DNA of 64,000 nucleotides from Paenibacillus amylolyticus. Lineage in GTDB: Bacteria > Bacillota > Bacilli > Paenibacillales > Paenibacillaceae. The position numbers and the translations under genes were made by a program. The DNA is taken from contig NZ_RIAS01000002.1 in the NCBI RefSeq assembly GCF_003719335.1, positions 434,001 through 498,000 of the forward strand, given 5' to 3'. Below the pieces are notes generated by a model. The model was not told the origin of the DNA. It did not search any database and was given only the letters and a program-made list of their open reading frames with translations. This document shows, piece after piece, positions 17,147 to 25,549 of this stretch (positions are counted from its first letter, which is position 1; the number at the start of each line of letters is the position of its first letter).

Positions 17147-18859
17147 ATGTTTAGCCGATTTAAAATCAAGAGTATCGGTCTGCGTATCAGCATCGCGTTT
17201 TACTTGTTAATCCTCTGTTTAATCATTTTAAGCGTTACCATTATTGGCCGAATGAATTCAATTGAGACCAATACAAATGATATTACAGGTAACTGGATGC
17301 CTTCCATCCAAGAAATTAACCGATTAAATTACACAACGGAGCATATTTTGTCCCTAAGTTATCGTTATTTTGACGCTGAATCAGCTGACAGGCCAAAGAT
17401 TAACGAAGAGCGTACCAAATTTATTCGTGAAACTGCACAAGCTATAACCATTTATGATAAACAGAAAAAGTCTGCGGAAGAAACGGAACATTGGACAGCG
17501 TTTAAGGAGAAGTGGGAAGGATATCTGAAAATTAACTCGCAGGCGATTCGATTGAGTGACGAAGGAGAGACGCAACTTGCTAAAGAAGTAGCTGACAAAG
17601 GTGCAGAATCCTTTGATACCATGCAAGTCGATCTGGATTATCTCGTCAACTATAATCAGCAGCAATCGGATATTTCGGCAGCTCAAACGATTCGTTCCGT
17701 TCAAGATGGCAGGTTGTCTGTGATCATAGGTGTGCTTGCGATGATTATCATTACTGCCATATTTGTTCCTGTCATCCGTACACAGGTGGTTAAACCTTTG
17801 CTTCGTGTCATCAGTGCGGTTAAATTGATCGCGGAGGGTCAATTGAACGTGCAGGATGTACATACCAAACATGAAGATGAAGTGGGTGCCTTGGCGAAAG
17901 CAGTCAATGAGATGAAAGGTAACCTGACCTCGATCGTGCTCAATGTAAGGCGTGTAGCTGAATCGGTAAATCGTCAGAGTAGCGAACTGGCCATTGCTTC
18001 GGAAGAAGTGAAGATCGGCAGTCAGCAAATTGCAATCACAATGGAGGAATCGGCTAAGGCGGCTGAGAGTCAGGCTCAGACTGCTGTGGAGTCGGCTCGC
18101 ACAGTGGAAGATTTGAATATTCATATTCAGCAGCATGCGGAACAGGGGAATCAGCTTCGTACGATGTCCAATCAAGTGTTGGAGCAGGGACAGAGCGGTC
18201 GCAAATCGATGGAAGAATCCGTGCAACAGATGCAGCAGATTGCCAGCGCAGTGTCTTCCTCAATGAGCAAAATGGAGCAGTTAAACCGTAAAAATGAAGA
18301 CATTTCCAAACTGGTTCTGGTCATTCATGACATCGCTCGTCAAACGAATTTGCTGGCGTTGAATGCTTCGATTGAGGCGGCACGGGCTGGAGAGAGTGGA
18401 CGCGGTTTTGCTGTTGTAGCATCGGAGGTCAGAAAATTGTCTGAGGCAGTTCAAGCTTCCGTTGAAGAAATTACGACCATCACTCAGGATATTCAGCAAG
18501 ATTCACAGGGTGTAGTGAACGAGTTACGTGTTGGTGTTCAAGAAACGGAATTAGGGCAGGAGCGTATACTTGCTTCAGGCCAGTTGTTCAGAACCATCAA
18601 TACATCAGTTGAAGGTATGGTGGAGGTTATTGGTACCATGTCAGAAGGACTTTCAGGTATGGAAGAGAGCAGTGGCCAGATGAATGATTTCAGTCAGCAG
18701 ATTTCTGCAGTGTCTGAACAATCGGCGGCTAGTGTGGAGGAAGTCTCTGCTTCGGCTGAGGAACAAGTCGGTTCTATGGAGACCATCAGCAGTAATATTC
18801 AAACGTTAAAAGAGTTGTCTGACGATCTTCTCACATCCATTGAAAAGTTAAAAGTATAA
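17147..18859 (+). CDS. Methyl-accepting chemotaxis protein
   Basis: 570-residue transmembrane chemoreceptor. TM1 at about residues 11-33; an extracytoplasmic four-helix-bundle type sensor (about 34-188, with [18 protein letters not shown]); TM2 at about 190-212; HAMP (about 213-265, [19 protein letters not shown]); then the cytoplasmic signalling domain with the highly conserved hairpin tip [20 protein letters not shown] and [14 protein letters not shown] that contacts CheA/CheW. The ligand is not deducible. RBS GAGGAGG lies about 8 bp before ATG. Stands alone between terminators at 16912 and 18963. Confidence 0.92.
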   Translation: MFSRFKIKSIGLRISIAFYLLILCLIILSVTIIGRMNSIETNTNDITGNWMPSIQEINRLNYTTEHILSLSYRYFDAESADRPKINEERTKFIRETAQAITIYDKQKKSAEETEHWTAFKEKWEGYLKINSQAIRLSDEGETQLAKEVADKGAESFDTMQVDLDYLVNYNQQQSDISAAQTIRSVQDGRLSVIIGVLAMIIITAIFVPVIRTQVVKPLLRVISAVKLIAEGQLNVQDVHTKHEDEVGALAKAVNEMKGNLTSIVLNVRRVAESVNRQSSELAIASEEVKIGSQQIAITMEESAKAAESQAQTAVESARTVEDLNIHIQQHAEQGNQLRTMSNQVLEQGQSGRKSMEESVQQMQQIASAVSSSMSKMEQLNRKNEDISKLVLVIHDIARQTNLLALNASIEAARAGESGRGFAVVASEVRKLSEAVQASVEEITTITQDIQQDSQGVVNELRVGVQETELGQERILASGQLFRTINTSVEGMVEVIGTMSEGLSGMEESSGQMNDFSQQISAVSEQSAASVEEVSASAEEQVGSMETISSNIQTLKELSDDLLTSIEKLKV

Positions 18860-18962
18860 GCCGTTCTTTATAATAGAAGAAACAGGGTAAAACGATTGTT
18901 TGAACAAGGTGGATTTGTCGTCAAAGTTTGAGTTTAAGACCAGGTCCTAAAAATGAAGTTGA

Positions 18963-18997
18963 AAGGGATATCCAGCAATGGGATCCCTTATTTTTTT
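18963..18997 (+). terminator. Terminator after chemoreceptor gene
   Basis: AAGGGAT / ATCCCTT stem with a 13-base loop followed by ATTTTTTT. Confidence 0.75.
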
Positions 18998-19035
18998 GAA
19001 TTGAAAAGTAGAACCAAGAAATGAGGGGGATTATG

Positions 19036-19983
19036 ATGGCAGCTACATATATATACATCTTTGCCTGTCATGAAAATGAACGTGAGTTATGCCATCTTGA
19101 ATTAAGTACATTGCTTAAGGCAGATTCAGAAATGCGCATTACCAGCGGTTCTTATATTAGGTCTGAGCGATGGATCCCGCCGGAAAGAAGTCCATTTATT
19201 CATGGACGGCTGAATGTATTGGGTGAAGGAGGCTCGATTACTGAGCTGCTACCTATAGCGCGAAACATTCGTTTACAGCAAGATGAGACATTTAAGGTGG
19301 TTTGTCTGAAGGCAGGGGATACTCCACCTGACTATGCTCAGGCACGGAAGTTTGAAAAAGACATCGGGATGTGCATCCATGGGAAGGCTCAGATGAAGCG
19401 ACCTAAAGTGACTTTCGGACTAATCAAAACAGGCCAAAAATGGATCTTGGGTCAGTGGACAGAATCGGACAAATCGTGGCAAATCCATCAGCAGAAGCCG
19501 CAAAACTACTCTACAGGTTTCGGTGCCACCTTAGCAAGGGCGCTGGTAAACGTTGCTGTTCCAGTGGTGGAAAACTATCGATTGCTTGATCCATGCTGTG
19601 GAATGGGAACGGTGGTCATTGAAGCTTTATCGATGGGGATTGATACAGTAGGCAATGATCTTAATTCACTTGCGGTGCGCGGGGCAAGAGTTAATTTACC
19701 TCATTTCGGATATGATGCCAATCGAATTACTTTGGGAGACATGAGGGATTTGGAGGGGATGTATGATTCGGCAATATTCGACATGCCCTATAATCTTTGT
19801 TCTATTCTTCCCGATCAAGAGCAGCGAGAGATGCTCCAAAAATTACGCAAGTTATGCAAACGAGCTGTCGTTGTTTCCACAGAGTGGGTGCAGGCTCACT
19901 TGCTGGAAGCGGGATGGACGATAGAAAAGTACATAACGGTGCGTAAAGGCACATTTGTACGCCATGTCTGGGTATGTATGTGA
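19036..19983 (+). CDS. TRM11-like SAM-dependent RNA methyltransferase
   Basis: 315-residue class I methyltransferase of the UPF0020/TRM11 group. The N-terminal half (CHENERELCHLELSTLL) resembles the divergent N-terminal domain of this group; the C-terminal half has SAM motif I LLDPCCGMGTVVIEALSMG, an acidic strand-2 end GNDLNSLAVRGARVN, GDMRDL, and motif IV as FDMPYN (a variant of the D-P-P-Y/F active site typical for exocyclic amino methylation of guanine in RNA). The start at ATG 19036 is selected by the GAGGGGG six bases upstream; ATG 19033 is also possible. Target RNA position unknown. Terminated by a bidirectional hairpin at 20026. Confidence 0.75.
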   Translation: MAATYIYIFACHENERELCHLELSTLLKADSEMRITSGSYIRSERWIPPERSPFIHGRLNVLGEGGSITELLPIARNIRLQQDETFKVVCLKAGDTPPDYAQARKFEKDIGMCIHGKAQMKRPKVTFGLIKTGQKWILGQWTESDKSWQIHQQKPQNYSTGFGATLARALVNVAVPVVENYRLLDPCCGMGTVVIEALSMGIDTVGNDLNSLAVRGARVNLPHFGYDANRITLGDMRDLEGMYDSAIFDMPYNLCSILPDQEQREMLQKLRKLCKRAVVVSTEWVQAHLLEAGWTIEKYITVRKGTFVRHVWVCM

Positions 19984-20025
19984 TGATCGGGATATGTATG
20001 CAAATATACGATAGAGTGCATAATA

Positions 20026-20069
20026 AACACTCCACGAAGGAAGAAAGTATCCCTTGTGGAGTGTTTTTT
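20026..20069. terminator. Bidirectional terminator between convergent genes
   Basis: AACACTCCAC / GTGGAGTGTT perfect stem with a 20-base loop, T-run on the + side and A-rich flank on the other; it serves the methyltransferase gene and the convergent dehydrogenase gene. Confidence 0.85.
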
Positions 20070-20135
20070 GTTCCGATTTGATTCAGCATGATCAGCCATC
20101 ATGTTGAACAAGTTGCATGGGAACGGATGTTTGTG

Positions 20136-21092
20136 TTAATATTTATGACTATAATCGACAAGGTTGAGCGGAAGAGTTTTACCAGCAACGTAGGCTTCCA
20201 GATTTTTGATGAAAATATCGAGAGCGCGATGGGTATATTGTTCCGTGCTTCCTGCGATGTGAGGTGTAATTAACACATTGTCCATGCCCCATAGCGGGTG
20301 GTTTGCTGGAAGAGGTTCCTCTTCGAATACGTCCAGAGCAGCGAAGGCAATTTTACCGCTCTGCAGGGCATCCAGCAACGCCTCCGTGTTTACGCTGGGG
20401 CCGCGACCTACATTGACAAAACATGCATCAGTTTTGAAATGGTTAAAGGTTTTCTGATCGTAAATATGCCGGGTTTCGTCGGTCAATGGCAGAATGTTAA
20501 TTACATAGTCACCTTGGCTGATAGCTTCATGGAGTCCAGACATATCATACATACGGTCTACATGGGGTACGTCTTTTCCAGAGCGTCGTACTCCAATTGT
20601 ACGCATGCCCAGTGCTTTTAATACACGGGCTGTTTCTGTACCAATCTCGCCGACTCCGACGATCACAGCTGTCTTACCATGCAACTCTGGCAGTGCTTTG
20701 CCGGGATTTTTCCATTCAGCTTGCTGCTGATACAGCATAGCTTGTCTCAACCAGCGGCTGTGGGATAACATCATGCCCAGAATGATTTCTGTAATAGGAA
20801 TGGCATGAACGCCGTTGGCGCTGGTCACCTGAATATTTTTATGTTGTAGCTCCGCGAATGGGAGATTATCTACACCGGCTGACCAGACCTGGATCCATTT
20901 CAAAGGGCTGTCCTGATGCAGTGCATGTTCAGTAACAAGGGGGGACCAGCCCAGTATGATTTCGGCCTCTTTTAATTCAGTAGGTTCCAGATCCTTTGCT
21001 TTACCCAATTTGATCGTGTATCCTGGCGCCGCCTGCTGGATCTGTTGCTGTTGTTCTTCGGATAAAGATGGAAAACATACGATTTTACCCAT
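20136..21092 (-). CDS. D-2-hydroxyacid dehydrogenase (NAD-dependent)
   Basis: 318-residue enzyme of the D-isomer 2-hydroxyacid dehydrogenase family (SerA/hydroxypyruvate reductase-like). The NAD-binding fold has TAVIVGVGEIGTETARVLK, then GVRRSG after strand 2; the catalytic Arg is in FVNVGRGPSVN, Glu in DVFEEEPLP, His in LITPHIAGSTE. There is no ACT regulatory domain, so it is unlikely to be the main SerA. An AGGAGG sits ten bases before ATG. The true substrate is unknown; members of this group often act on glyoxylate/hydroxypyruvate or branched 2-ketoacids. Confidence 0.88.
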   Translation of the reverse strand: MGKIVCFPSLSEEQQQQIQQAAPGYTIKLGKAKDLEPTELKEAEIILGWSPLVTEHALHQDSPLKWIQVWSAGVDNLPFAELQHKNIQVTSANGVHAIPITEIILGMMLSHSRWLRQAMLYQQQAEWKNPGKALPELHGKTAVIVGVGEIGTETARVLKALGMRTIGVRRSGKDVPHVDRMYDMSGLHEAISQGDYVINILPLTDETRHIYDQKTFNHFKTDACFVNVGRGPSVNTEALLDALQSGKIAFAALDVFEEEPLPANHPLWGMDNVLITPHIAGSTEQYTHRALDIFIKNLEAYVAGKTLPLNLVDYSHKY

Positions 21093-21291
21093 AATGTGTG
21101 TGCCTCCTGAGATCGATGAATTAGTCTTGTCAAGTGTATCAGATTCAGTGCATCAAGTGCATGGAAATGGAAAATGCAGGAATGAAGTCTGATATGCAAA
21201 ATCCATATTGTGTGTCACTCTATATTTACCCAGCTTGAAATGATATGCATAGTTATGGAATAATAGAGCGAACTTTAGAGAGGTGTATGCA

Positions 21292-21894
21292 ATGATTGCC
21301 CAAAAACTTCAAGAACATGCCTCCAGACGGGAACGTCTGTTTATTGCTGTGCGTCTGCCTGAATCTATTCAGCAGTTTCTTTACATGCAGGCACAGTTAA
21401 TACGGAACAAGCTTGATTTTCGTAAGTGGACAGACCATAGAGATTATCATATTACCTTGCAATTTCTGGGAGATACATTGATGAGTGATGTCGGTCATCT
21501 TCGAGCAGCTCTGCACAAAGTGGCCGCCGATGTTCAGACGTTTGACTTGCAGCTATCGGAATGGGGAACGTTTGGTCTGGAGAAAACGCCGAAAGTTCTC
21601 TGGAGGGGTGTTAACGGAGATATAGAGCGATTACATCACTTACATCAACAAATTGTAAAGGCTACAAAAAGTTTAGGTTTTGAAGCCGAGTTAAGACCTT
21701 ATCGTCCACATGTTACTGTAGCCAGAAAATATCTTGGATCACTTCCTGGTATGGATCATTATGGAGTTTCCGAAATCGTTACAGAACATGTTTCACATGG
21801 AAATTCATGGTCAGTAGACGGTTTTGTACTTTATGTGACAAGGCTTGGACAAACGCCAATGTATGAGACGGTGGATACGTTTTCATTTTCCTGA
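21292..21894 (+). CDS. thpR: RNA 2',3'-cyclic phosphodiesterase (ThpR/LigT-like)
   Basis: 200-residue 2H-phosphoesterase. The two catalytic H-x-T motifs are DYHITLQFLG (about residue 48) and RPHVTVARK (about 140). N-terminal RLFIAVRLPESIQQ is the standard first strand. Members hydrolyse 2',3'-cyclic phosphate RNA ends or form 2'-5' linkages in reverse; the physiological role is poorly known. ATG 21292 is chosen because GAGAGGTG is upstream; an in-frame GTG at 21283 lies within that RBS. Confidence 0.85.
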   Translation: MIAQKLQEHASRRERLFIAVRLPESIQQFLYMQAQLIRNKLDFRKWTDHRDYHITLQFLGDTLMSDVGHLRAALHKVAADVQTFDLQLSEWGTFGLEKTPKVLWRGVNGDIERLHHLHQQIVKATKSLGFEAELRPYRPHVTVARKYLGSLPGMDHYGVSEIVTEHVSHGNSWSVDGFVLYVTRLGQTPMYETVDTFSFS

Positions 21895-21921
21895 AAAACT
21901 TTTAAATGCCATAAACTCACA

Positions 21922-21950
21922 TTGACATTGTGTTTATCCCTATGTAATAT
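21922..21950 (+). promoter_or_regulatory. Sigma-A-type promoter of the wall hydrolase gene
   Basis: TTGACA (21922-21927), 17-bp spacer, TAATAT (21945-21950), about 75 bp before the ATG. Confidence 0.65.
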
Positions 21951-22024
21951 TAGCCATCGTTATTCAAATTCTTTTTTTTTGGTTACTAAGATTAGGGAAT
22001 TGTTTCGATAGGAGGAATCTTCGA

Positions 22025-22882
22025 ATGGAAATTATAAGTAAGAATCGTTGGGTAGCACCGATGTTGTCTGTGCTGCTTGTATGTATAGTGGGGGTAAATG
22101 TCGTTCAAGCGACGGGGAAGTGGAATGAAGCGAGTGAAAGTAAACAGATGACGGAGCTTGCGTCTTCGGCGCATAATAGCCCATCATTGCCGCAAGAGCA
22201 GAGGCGCATGATGGAAGATGGGACAAGTCTATCTTCTGACACGTCTGGACAATCCGTAACATGGACTAATGCATTGCCGGCAAAAAACTGGCTTTTGACT
22301 GCTCAGGAAGAGCGCGAGCAACAGAAAGCTGCGGCTAAACAAAAAGCCCAGGCTATAGCTGAAGCGAAAGCAAAAAAAGAAGCTGCTCTGAAATTGGCTA
22401 AAATGGAACATGCCAAAGCGGCGGCTGCGATGTCAACTCCCCCCCAAAAACTTTACTTTACGCGGACCAAACTTTTGAATCAGGAAGATGCAAAACTCGC
22501 AACCTGGTCTTACAGTGTGTCCGATAAAGAGCTGCATCTGCTACAAAAAATAGTCATGGCAGAAGCGGAAGGCGAACCGTACAAAGGCAAAGTGGCAGTT
22601 GCCAACGTTGTCTTAAACCGGCTACGGTCAGCCAATTTCCCCGATACCATTTACAAGGTCATCTATCAAAAATCACAGTTTAGCCCTGTGGCGAATGGAC
22701 GACTAAAACGGGTAACCCCGAATGAAGATAGCATCAAAGCTGTGAATGCTGCGCTGAACGGGCAGAAGGAAGTGTCTGATGATACGTATTATTTTTTATC
22801 TTTGACACTTGCTGATGATTTGACAGTGGCTCGTACGAAGAAAGAAGTAAAAACGATTGGGCATCATACTTTTTACAAGTAA
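22025..22882 (+). CDS. SleB/CwlJ-like cell wall hydrolase, secreted or membrane-anchored
   Basis: 285-residue protein: an N-terminal hydrophobic segment (about residues 12-30, APMLSVLLVCIVGVNVV) acts as signal or anchor; a long Ala/Lys/Glu-rich helical spacer (about 97-140, QQKAAAKQKAQAIAEAKAKK) follows; the C-terminal ~120 residues form a Hydrolase_2 (SleB) domain with LHLLQKIVMAEAEGEPYKGK containing the catalytic Glu, AVANVVLNRL, SQFSPVANG and GHHTFYK. SleB-type enzymes are lytic transglycosylases acting on spore cortex or vegetative wall. No peptidoglycan-binding domain is present. RBS ATAGGAGGAATC, ATG. Single-gene unit with its own promoter and terminator at 23047. Confidence 0.85.
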   Translation: MEIISKNRWVAPMLSVLLVCIVGVNVVQATGKWNEASESKQMTELASSAHNSPSLPQEQRRMMEDGTSLSSDTSGQSVTWTNALPAKNWLLTAQEEREQQKAAAKQKAQAIAEAKAKKEAALKLAKMEHAKAAAAMSTPPQKLYFTRTKLLNQEDAKLATWSYSVSDKELHLLQKIVMAEAEGEPYKGKVAVANVVLNRLRSANFPDTIYKVIYQKSQFSPVANGRLKRVTPNEDSIKAVNAALNGQKEVSDDTYYFLSLTLADDLTVARTKKEVKTIGHHTFYK

Positions 22883-22888
22883 AAGGCC

Positions 22889-22950
22889 TCAAAATTCTGC
22901 AAACAGGCAGGGTAGTTAACTATGTGAGCGTCACATGAGCCCTGAATTTT
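22889..22950 (+). other. Structured 3' region after wall hydrolase gene
   Basis: AAAATT...CAGGG with CCCTG-AATTTT on the other side gives a bulged 11-bp stem enclosing ~30 bases. It lies between the stop codon and the main terminator. It could be a processing or stabilising element; no known riboswitch family was recognised. Confidence 0.25.
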
Positions 22951-23046
22951 GTGAAAATGCAGTTTTATTTCGGCGTTTTTGTGAGCATCTTTAGTTGTAA
23001 TTTACCCATTTTTTTGGTAGATCATACGATGAAATGCAACAAAAAT

Positions 23047-23086
23047 AAAAAAGGTTCCCCTTCATTTTCAGAAGGGGAACCTTTTT
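23047..23086. terminator. Strong bidirectional terminator
   Basis: AAAAAAGGTTCCCCTTC / GAAGGGGAACCTTTTT with a seven-base loop; A-run on one side, T-run on the other. Serves the wall hydrolase gene and the convergent glycosyltransferase gene. Confidence 0.92.
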
Positions 23087-23170
23087 GGCATTTTCGTATA
23101 GTTTAAGTACTTGATTGATTGTTTGTTGAATATTACGTCCTCAGACCGATGCTGTGGCCTCTTAGAGGGA

Positions 23171-24388
23171 TTATAAAGGGAGTCTGGTACCAGACAAAGG
23201 TCTGGTTGCAATACTCGCTGAGAAACGCTCTAGAGACGTAGTTGTAACTTCTGTCGTTGCAGGGAACAGCAAATCGTGAACAGCTTGAGCACAACAGGTC
23301 GGATCATAAGCAGGTGAATGTCCTTTTATATACCTTTTGTTCTTCTTAGGCAGACTACCCTGGTTGGGCTGATTTTCAGACAACTCCCGGAATCGATTCG
23401 TTATGACATCCTTAGAGTGAATGATCTCTCCATATCCGGCTTGTACAAAATATTCGCAGTTCTCCTCTTCCTGTCCTGGCAGTGGAGGGATAAAGAGCAT
23501 TGGAAGGCCTTTAGCCATCGCTTCCGTACATGTCATGCCGCCTGGCTTGGTGATCAGGACGTCTGAGACATCCATGAGTTTGCTGACTTCCTTCGTGTAT
23601 CCCAGAATACGGATGTTGGGATGCTGGAAGCATGGGATTTCTTTCATTTTGTCAATCATCTTTTGGTTGCTTCCAAGGCAGAATATTAATTGAACCCTGT
23701 CTGCCCAAGATGCGAGAGTTTTCATATGTTCCTCGTCAAAAGAAAGCCCCCAACCGCCCCCCATAAGCAGAGCTGTTGGCATATTTTGCAGTCCCATTTC
23801 TTCTCTGAGCTGCACCTTATCCCCGGACTCCCAGAAATCAGGATGTACAGGAATGCCTGTAATCTGAATCTGTGAGGAGGGAACCCCCCGAATCTCTAAC
23901 AAGGCTTTAACTTGAGGAGTGGAGACCAGATATTTGTTTACCTCAGGGTTGATCCACGTTCCATGCACGTCATAATCCGTAATTAAGGTATATAGTGGAA
24001 TATTTAGTCCTTGGCGCTTAAGTCTGGAAATAACCGCGTTGGGAAACGGATGTGTGCAGATCACGATATCCGGCTTTAATTGGGATACGACCTGCGCCGT
24101 CTGGGTATAGAAGATACGGTGCAACGCCAGTTTGGTTAAGCCGTTCAAAGATTTGTTGTACTGTGTGCGGTACAACAGGCTGACAAGTTTGGGTTGAACC
24201 GATAGTGTCTTTCGATATGCAGAAAAGATCAGCGGAGCGACGGTCGGATTCAAAAATTTCCCGAGTTCAATAACACGACTATGAACATGAGGACTAACTT
24301 TTTTGATGCCATGTGCCAGAGCATGAGCCGCCTGTGTATGACCAGTACCGAATCCTTCTGATAATAAGAGCACTCTTGGTTTTCGCAT
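23171..24388 (-). CDS. MGDG synthase/UgtP-like glycosyltransferase
   Basis: 405-residue GT28-type glycosyltransferase similar to processive diacylglycerol glucosyltransferase UgtP and MurG. N-terminal LLLSEGFGTGHTQAAHAL is the MGDG_synth signature; HRIFYTQTAQVV and CTHPFPNAVISRLK follow; the C-terminal nucleotide-sugar part shows LLMGGGWGLSFDEEH and DVLITKPGGMTCTEAMAKGLP. It likely transfers glucose from UDP-glucose to diacylglycerol to form glycolipid anchors. Start at 24388 (MRKPRVLL) because AAAGGTGAACTC is directly upstream; a 6-residue longer form from 24406 lacks an RBS. A C-terminal extension after ~370 is Thr/Ser rich. Confidence 0.85.
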   Translation of the reverse strand: MRKPRVLLLSEGFGTGHTQAAHALAHGIKKVSPHVHSRVIELGKFLNPTVAPLIFSAYRKTLSVQPKLVSLLYRTQYNKSLNGLTKLALHRIFYTQTAQVVSQLKPDIVICTHPFPNAVISRLKRQGLNIPLYTLITDYDVHGTWINPEVNKYLVSTPQVKALLEIRGVPSSQIQITGIPVHPDFWESGDKVQLREEMGLQNMPTALLMGGGWGLSFDEEHMKTLASWADRVQLIFCLGSNQKMIDKMKEIPCFQHPNIRILGYTKEVSKLMDVSDVLITKPGGMTCTEAMAKGLPMLFIPPLPGQEEENCEYFVQAGYGEIIHSKDVITNRFRELSENQPNQGSLPKKNKRYIKGHSPAYDPTCCAQAVHDLLFPATTEVTTTSLERFSASIATRPLSGTRLPL

Positions 24389-24676
24389 GAGTTCACCTTT
24401 ATTCATAAAGTTTGAGTTAAAATTAAAATTTTGAATGAGAACAGTTTCGTACGCTTTAAGTAGGGACAGTTATGCTAGGTTTGTTACTAATGAATATACA
24501 GCAAAACACGGAATCATGTTTCATCCAAAAATATTTACACCGTATAACCTGATTTGAGACAGCAAACTTCAGTTATATGCGGATTGTTTGAGTCATCTTA
24601 CACTATAGACGACGACGCTGACAGTTTCCACTGCATTTCGGTTAAAAAATATTAATACATTTTTTTATTGTTAGGC
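24389..24676. other. Intergenic region, no gene seen
   Basis: About 290 AT-rich bases between two divergent genes. No coding pattern or strong structure was found; it must hold the promoter of the minus-strand glycosyltransferase gene, not confidently placed. Confidence 0.4.
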
Positions 24677-24742
24677 TTGCAATCTTATTTTTAAGATGAT
24701 ATTGTAGGTTTTGACCAAATGACCATTTTGTATTTTCGGTCA
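24677..24742 (+). promoter_or_regulatory. tetR promoter with palindromic operator TGACC-N13-GGTCA
   Basis: TTGCAA (24677-24682), 17 bp, TATTGT (24700-24705). Just downstream of the expected start lies AAATGACC (24717-24724), 13 bases, GGTCATTT (24738-24745), a perfect 8-bp dyad; TTGACC at 24711-24716 adds a further half-site. The same TGACC-N13-GGTCA is found at 25433-25455 before the yhgE-like gene, which suggests autoregulation by the TetR protein. Confidence 0.7.
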
Positions 24743-24804
24743 TTTCATAGAGAGCGATAGTAAGAATCACTCGTCATATTTATATGAAGCAAGGAGGGGA
24801 TAAG

Positions 24805-25395
24805 ATGGCTCCGATCGACAGGAGACAGCAGGTGATTCATGCAGCCGCCCAGTCGTTTGCCATGTTTGGATACAAAGCGACTACGATGGATCAAGTGGCC
24901 AAGATTGCCAATGTAGGCAAGGGTACGATCTACACCTTTTTCACGAATAAAGAGCAGTTATTTGATCAGATCCTGGTGGAAGTCATTCAGGAGATGAAAA
25001 ACATTGCGCAGCGTGAAGTGCATCGGGAAAGTGCTTTTTTTGATAATCTGTTTCGTGTGCTCGATGCGCTGTTGGAATTCCGCCGTGATCACGAGTTACT
25101 CGTGAAGTTGTCACAGGAGTTGAAGGATTTTGGGACATTGCAGGCCAAGGAAGGTCTGGAAAAAGTGGAGAAAGTCATTTCCGATTTTCTGGCCCGTGAA
25201 TTGGAGAAGGCAAGAGCTGGGGGAGAAATACGCGATTGTGATCCGCAAGTCGTCGCTTTTATGATGATTCGATTGTATATTGCATTAACCTCAGACTGGA
25301 GTAAACATCATGATCCGCTTAGCAAAGAGGAAATCAAGAACTACTTTCGTCTTTTCTTAATGGAAGGCATAGCTGCAATCACCCCGGTTAATTGA
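24805..25395 (+). CDS. TetR/AcrR family transcriptional regulator
   Basis: 196-residue regulator. Helix-turn-helix at about residues 8-50: RRQQVIHAAAQSFAMFGYKA, TTMDQVAKIANVGKGTIYTF, FTNKEQLFDQI. The C-terminal ~140 residues form the helical ligand-binding/dimerisation domain (FFDNLFRVLDALLEFRRDHELL). The start at ATG 24805 has AAGGAGGGG five bases upstream; an in-frame ATG at 24784 precedes that RBS. It sits directly before a YhgE/Pip membrane protein and both are preceded by the same 13-bp-spaced dyad, so it probably represses itself and that gene. The effector is unknown. Confidence 0.92.
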   Translation: MAPIDRRQQVIHAAAQSFAMFGYKATTMDQVAKIANVGKGTIYTFFTNKEQLFDQILVEVIQEMKNIAQREVHRESAFFDNLFRVLDALLEFRRDHELLVKLSQELKDFGTLQAKEGLEKVEKVISDFLARELEKARAGGEIRDCDPQVVAFMMIRLYIALTSDWSKHHDPLSKEEIKNYFRLFLMEGIAAITPVN

Positions 25396-25423
25396 AACTT
25401 GTCGAAGGACAAGTTTGTTTTTT
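25395..25423 (+). terminator. Terminator after tetR
   Basis: AAACTTGTC / GACAAGTTT with GAAG tetraloop followed by GTTTTTT, starting on the stop codon of tetR. Confidence 0.85.
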
Positions 25424-25432
25424 GCTCTGGAT

Positions 25433-25455
25433 TGACCGTTTGAGAGATTTGGTCA
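25433..25455 (+). promoter_or_regulatory. Second TGACC-N13-GGTCA operator, before yhgE-like gene
   Basis: TGACC at 25433-25437 and GGTCA at 25451-25455, spaced exactly 13 bases as at 24720-24742. TTGACC could also be a -35 hexamer, but no good -10 is seen at 17 bp. Located 95 bp before the yhgE-like start and after the tetR terminator. Confidence 0.65.
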
Positions 25456-25549
25456 TCACGTATTTCGGTAAAAATTCCAGAGATTTTCATTCTGTTTTCA
25501 TATTGGTTATTCCTGCTGTCTAGCAGAGAGATTAAGGGGAGAAAATGAC

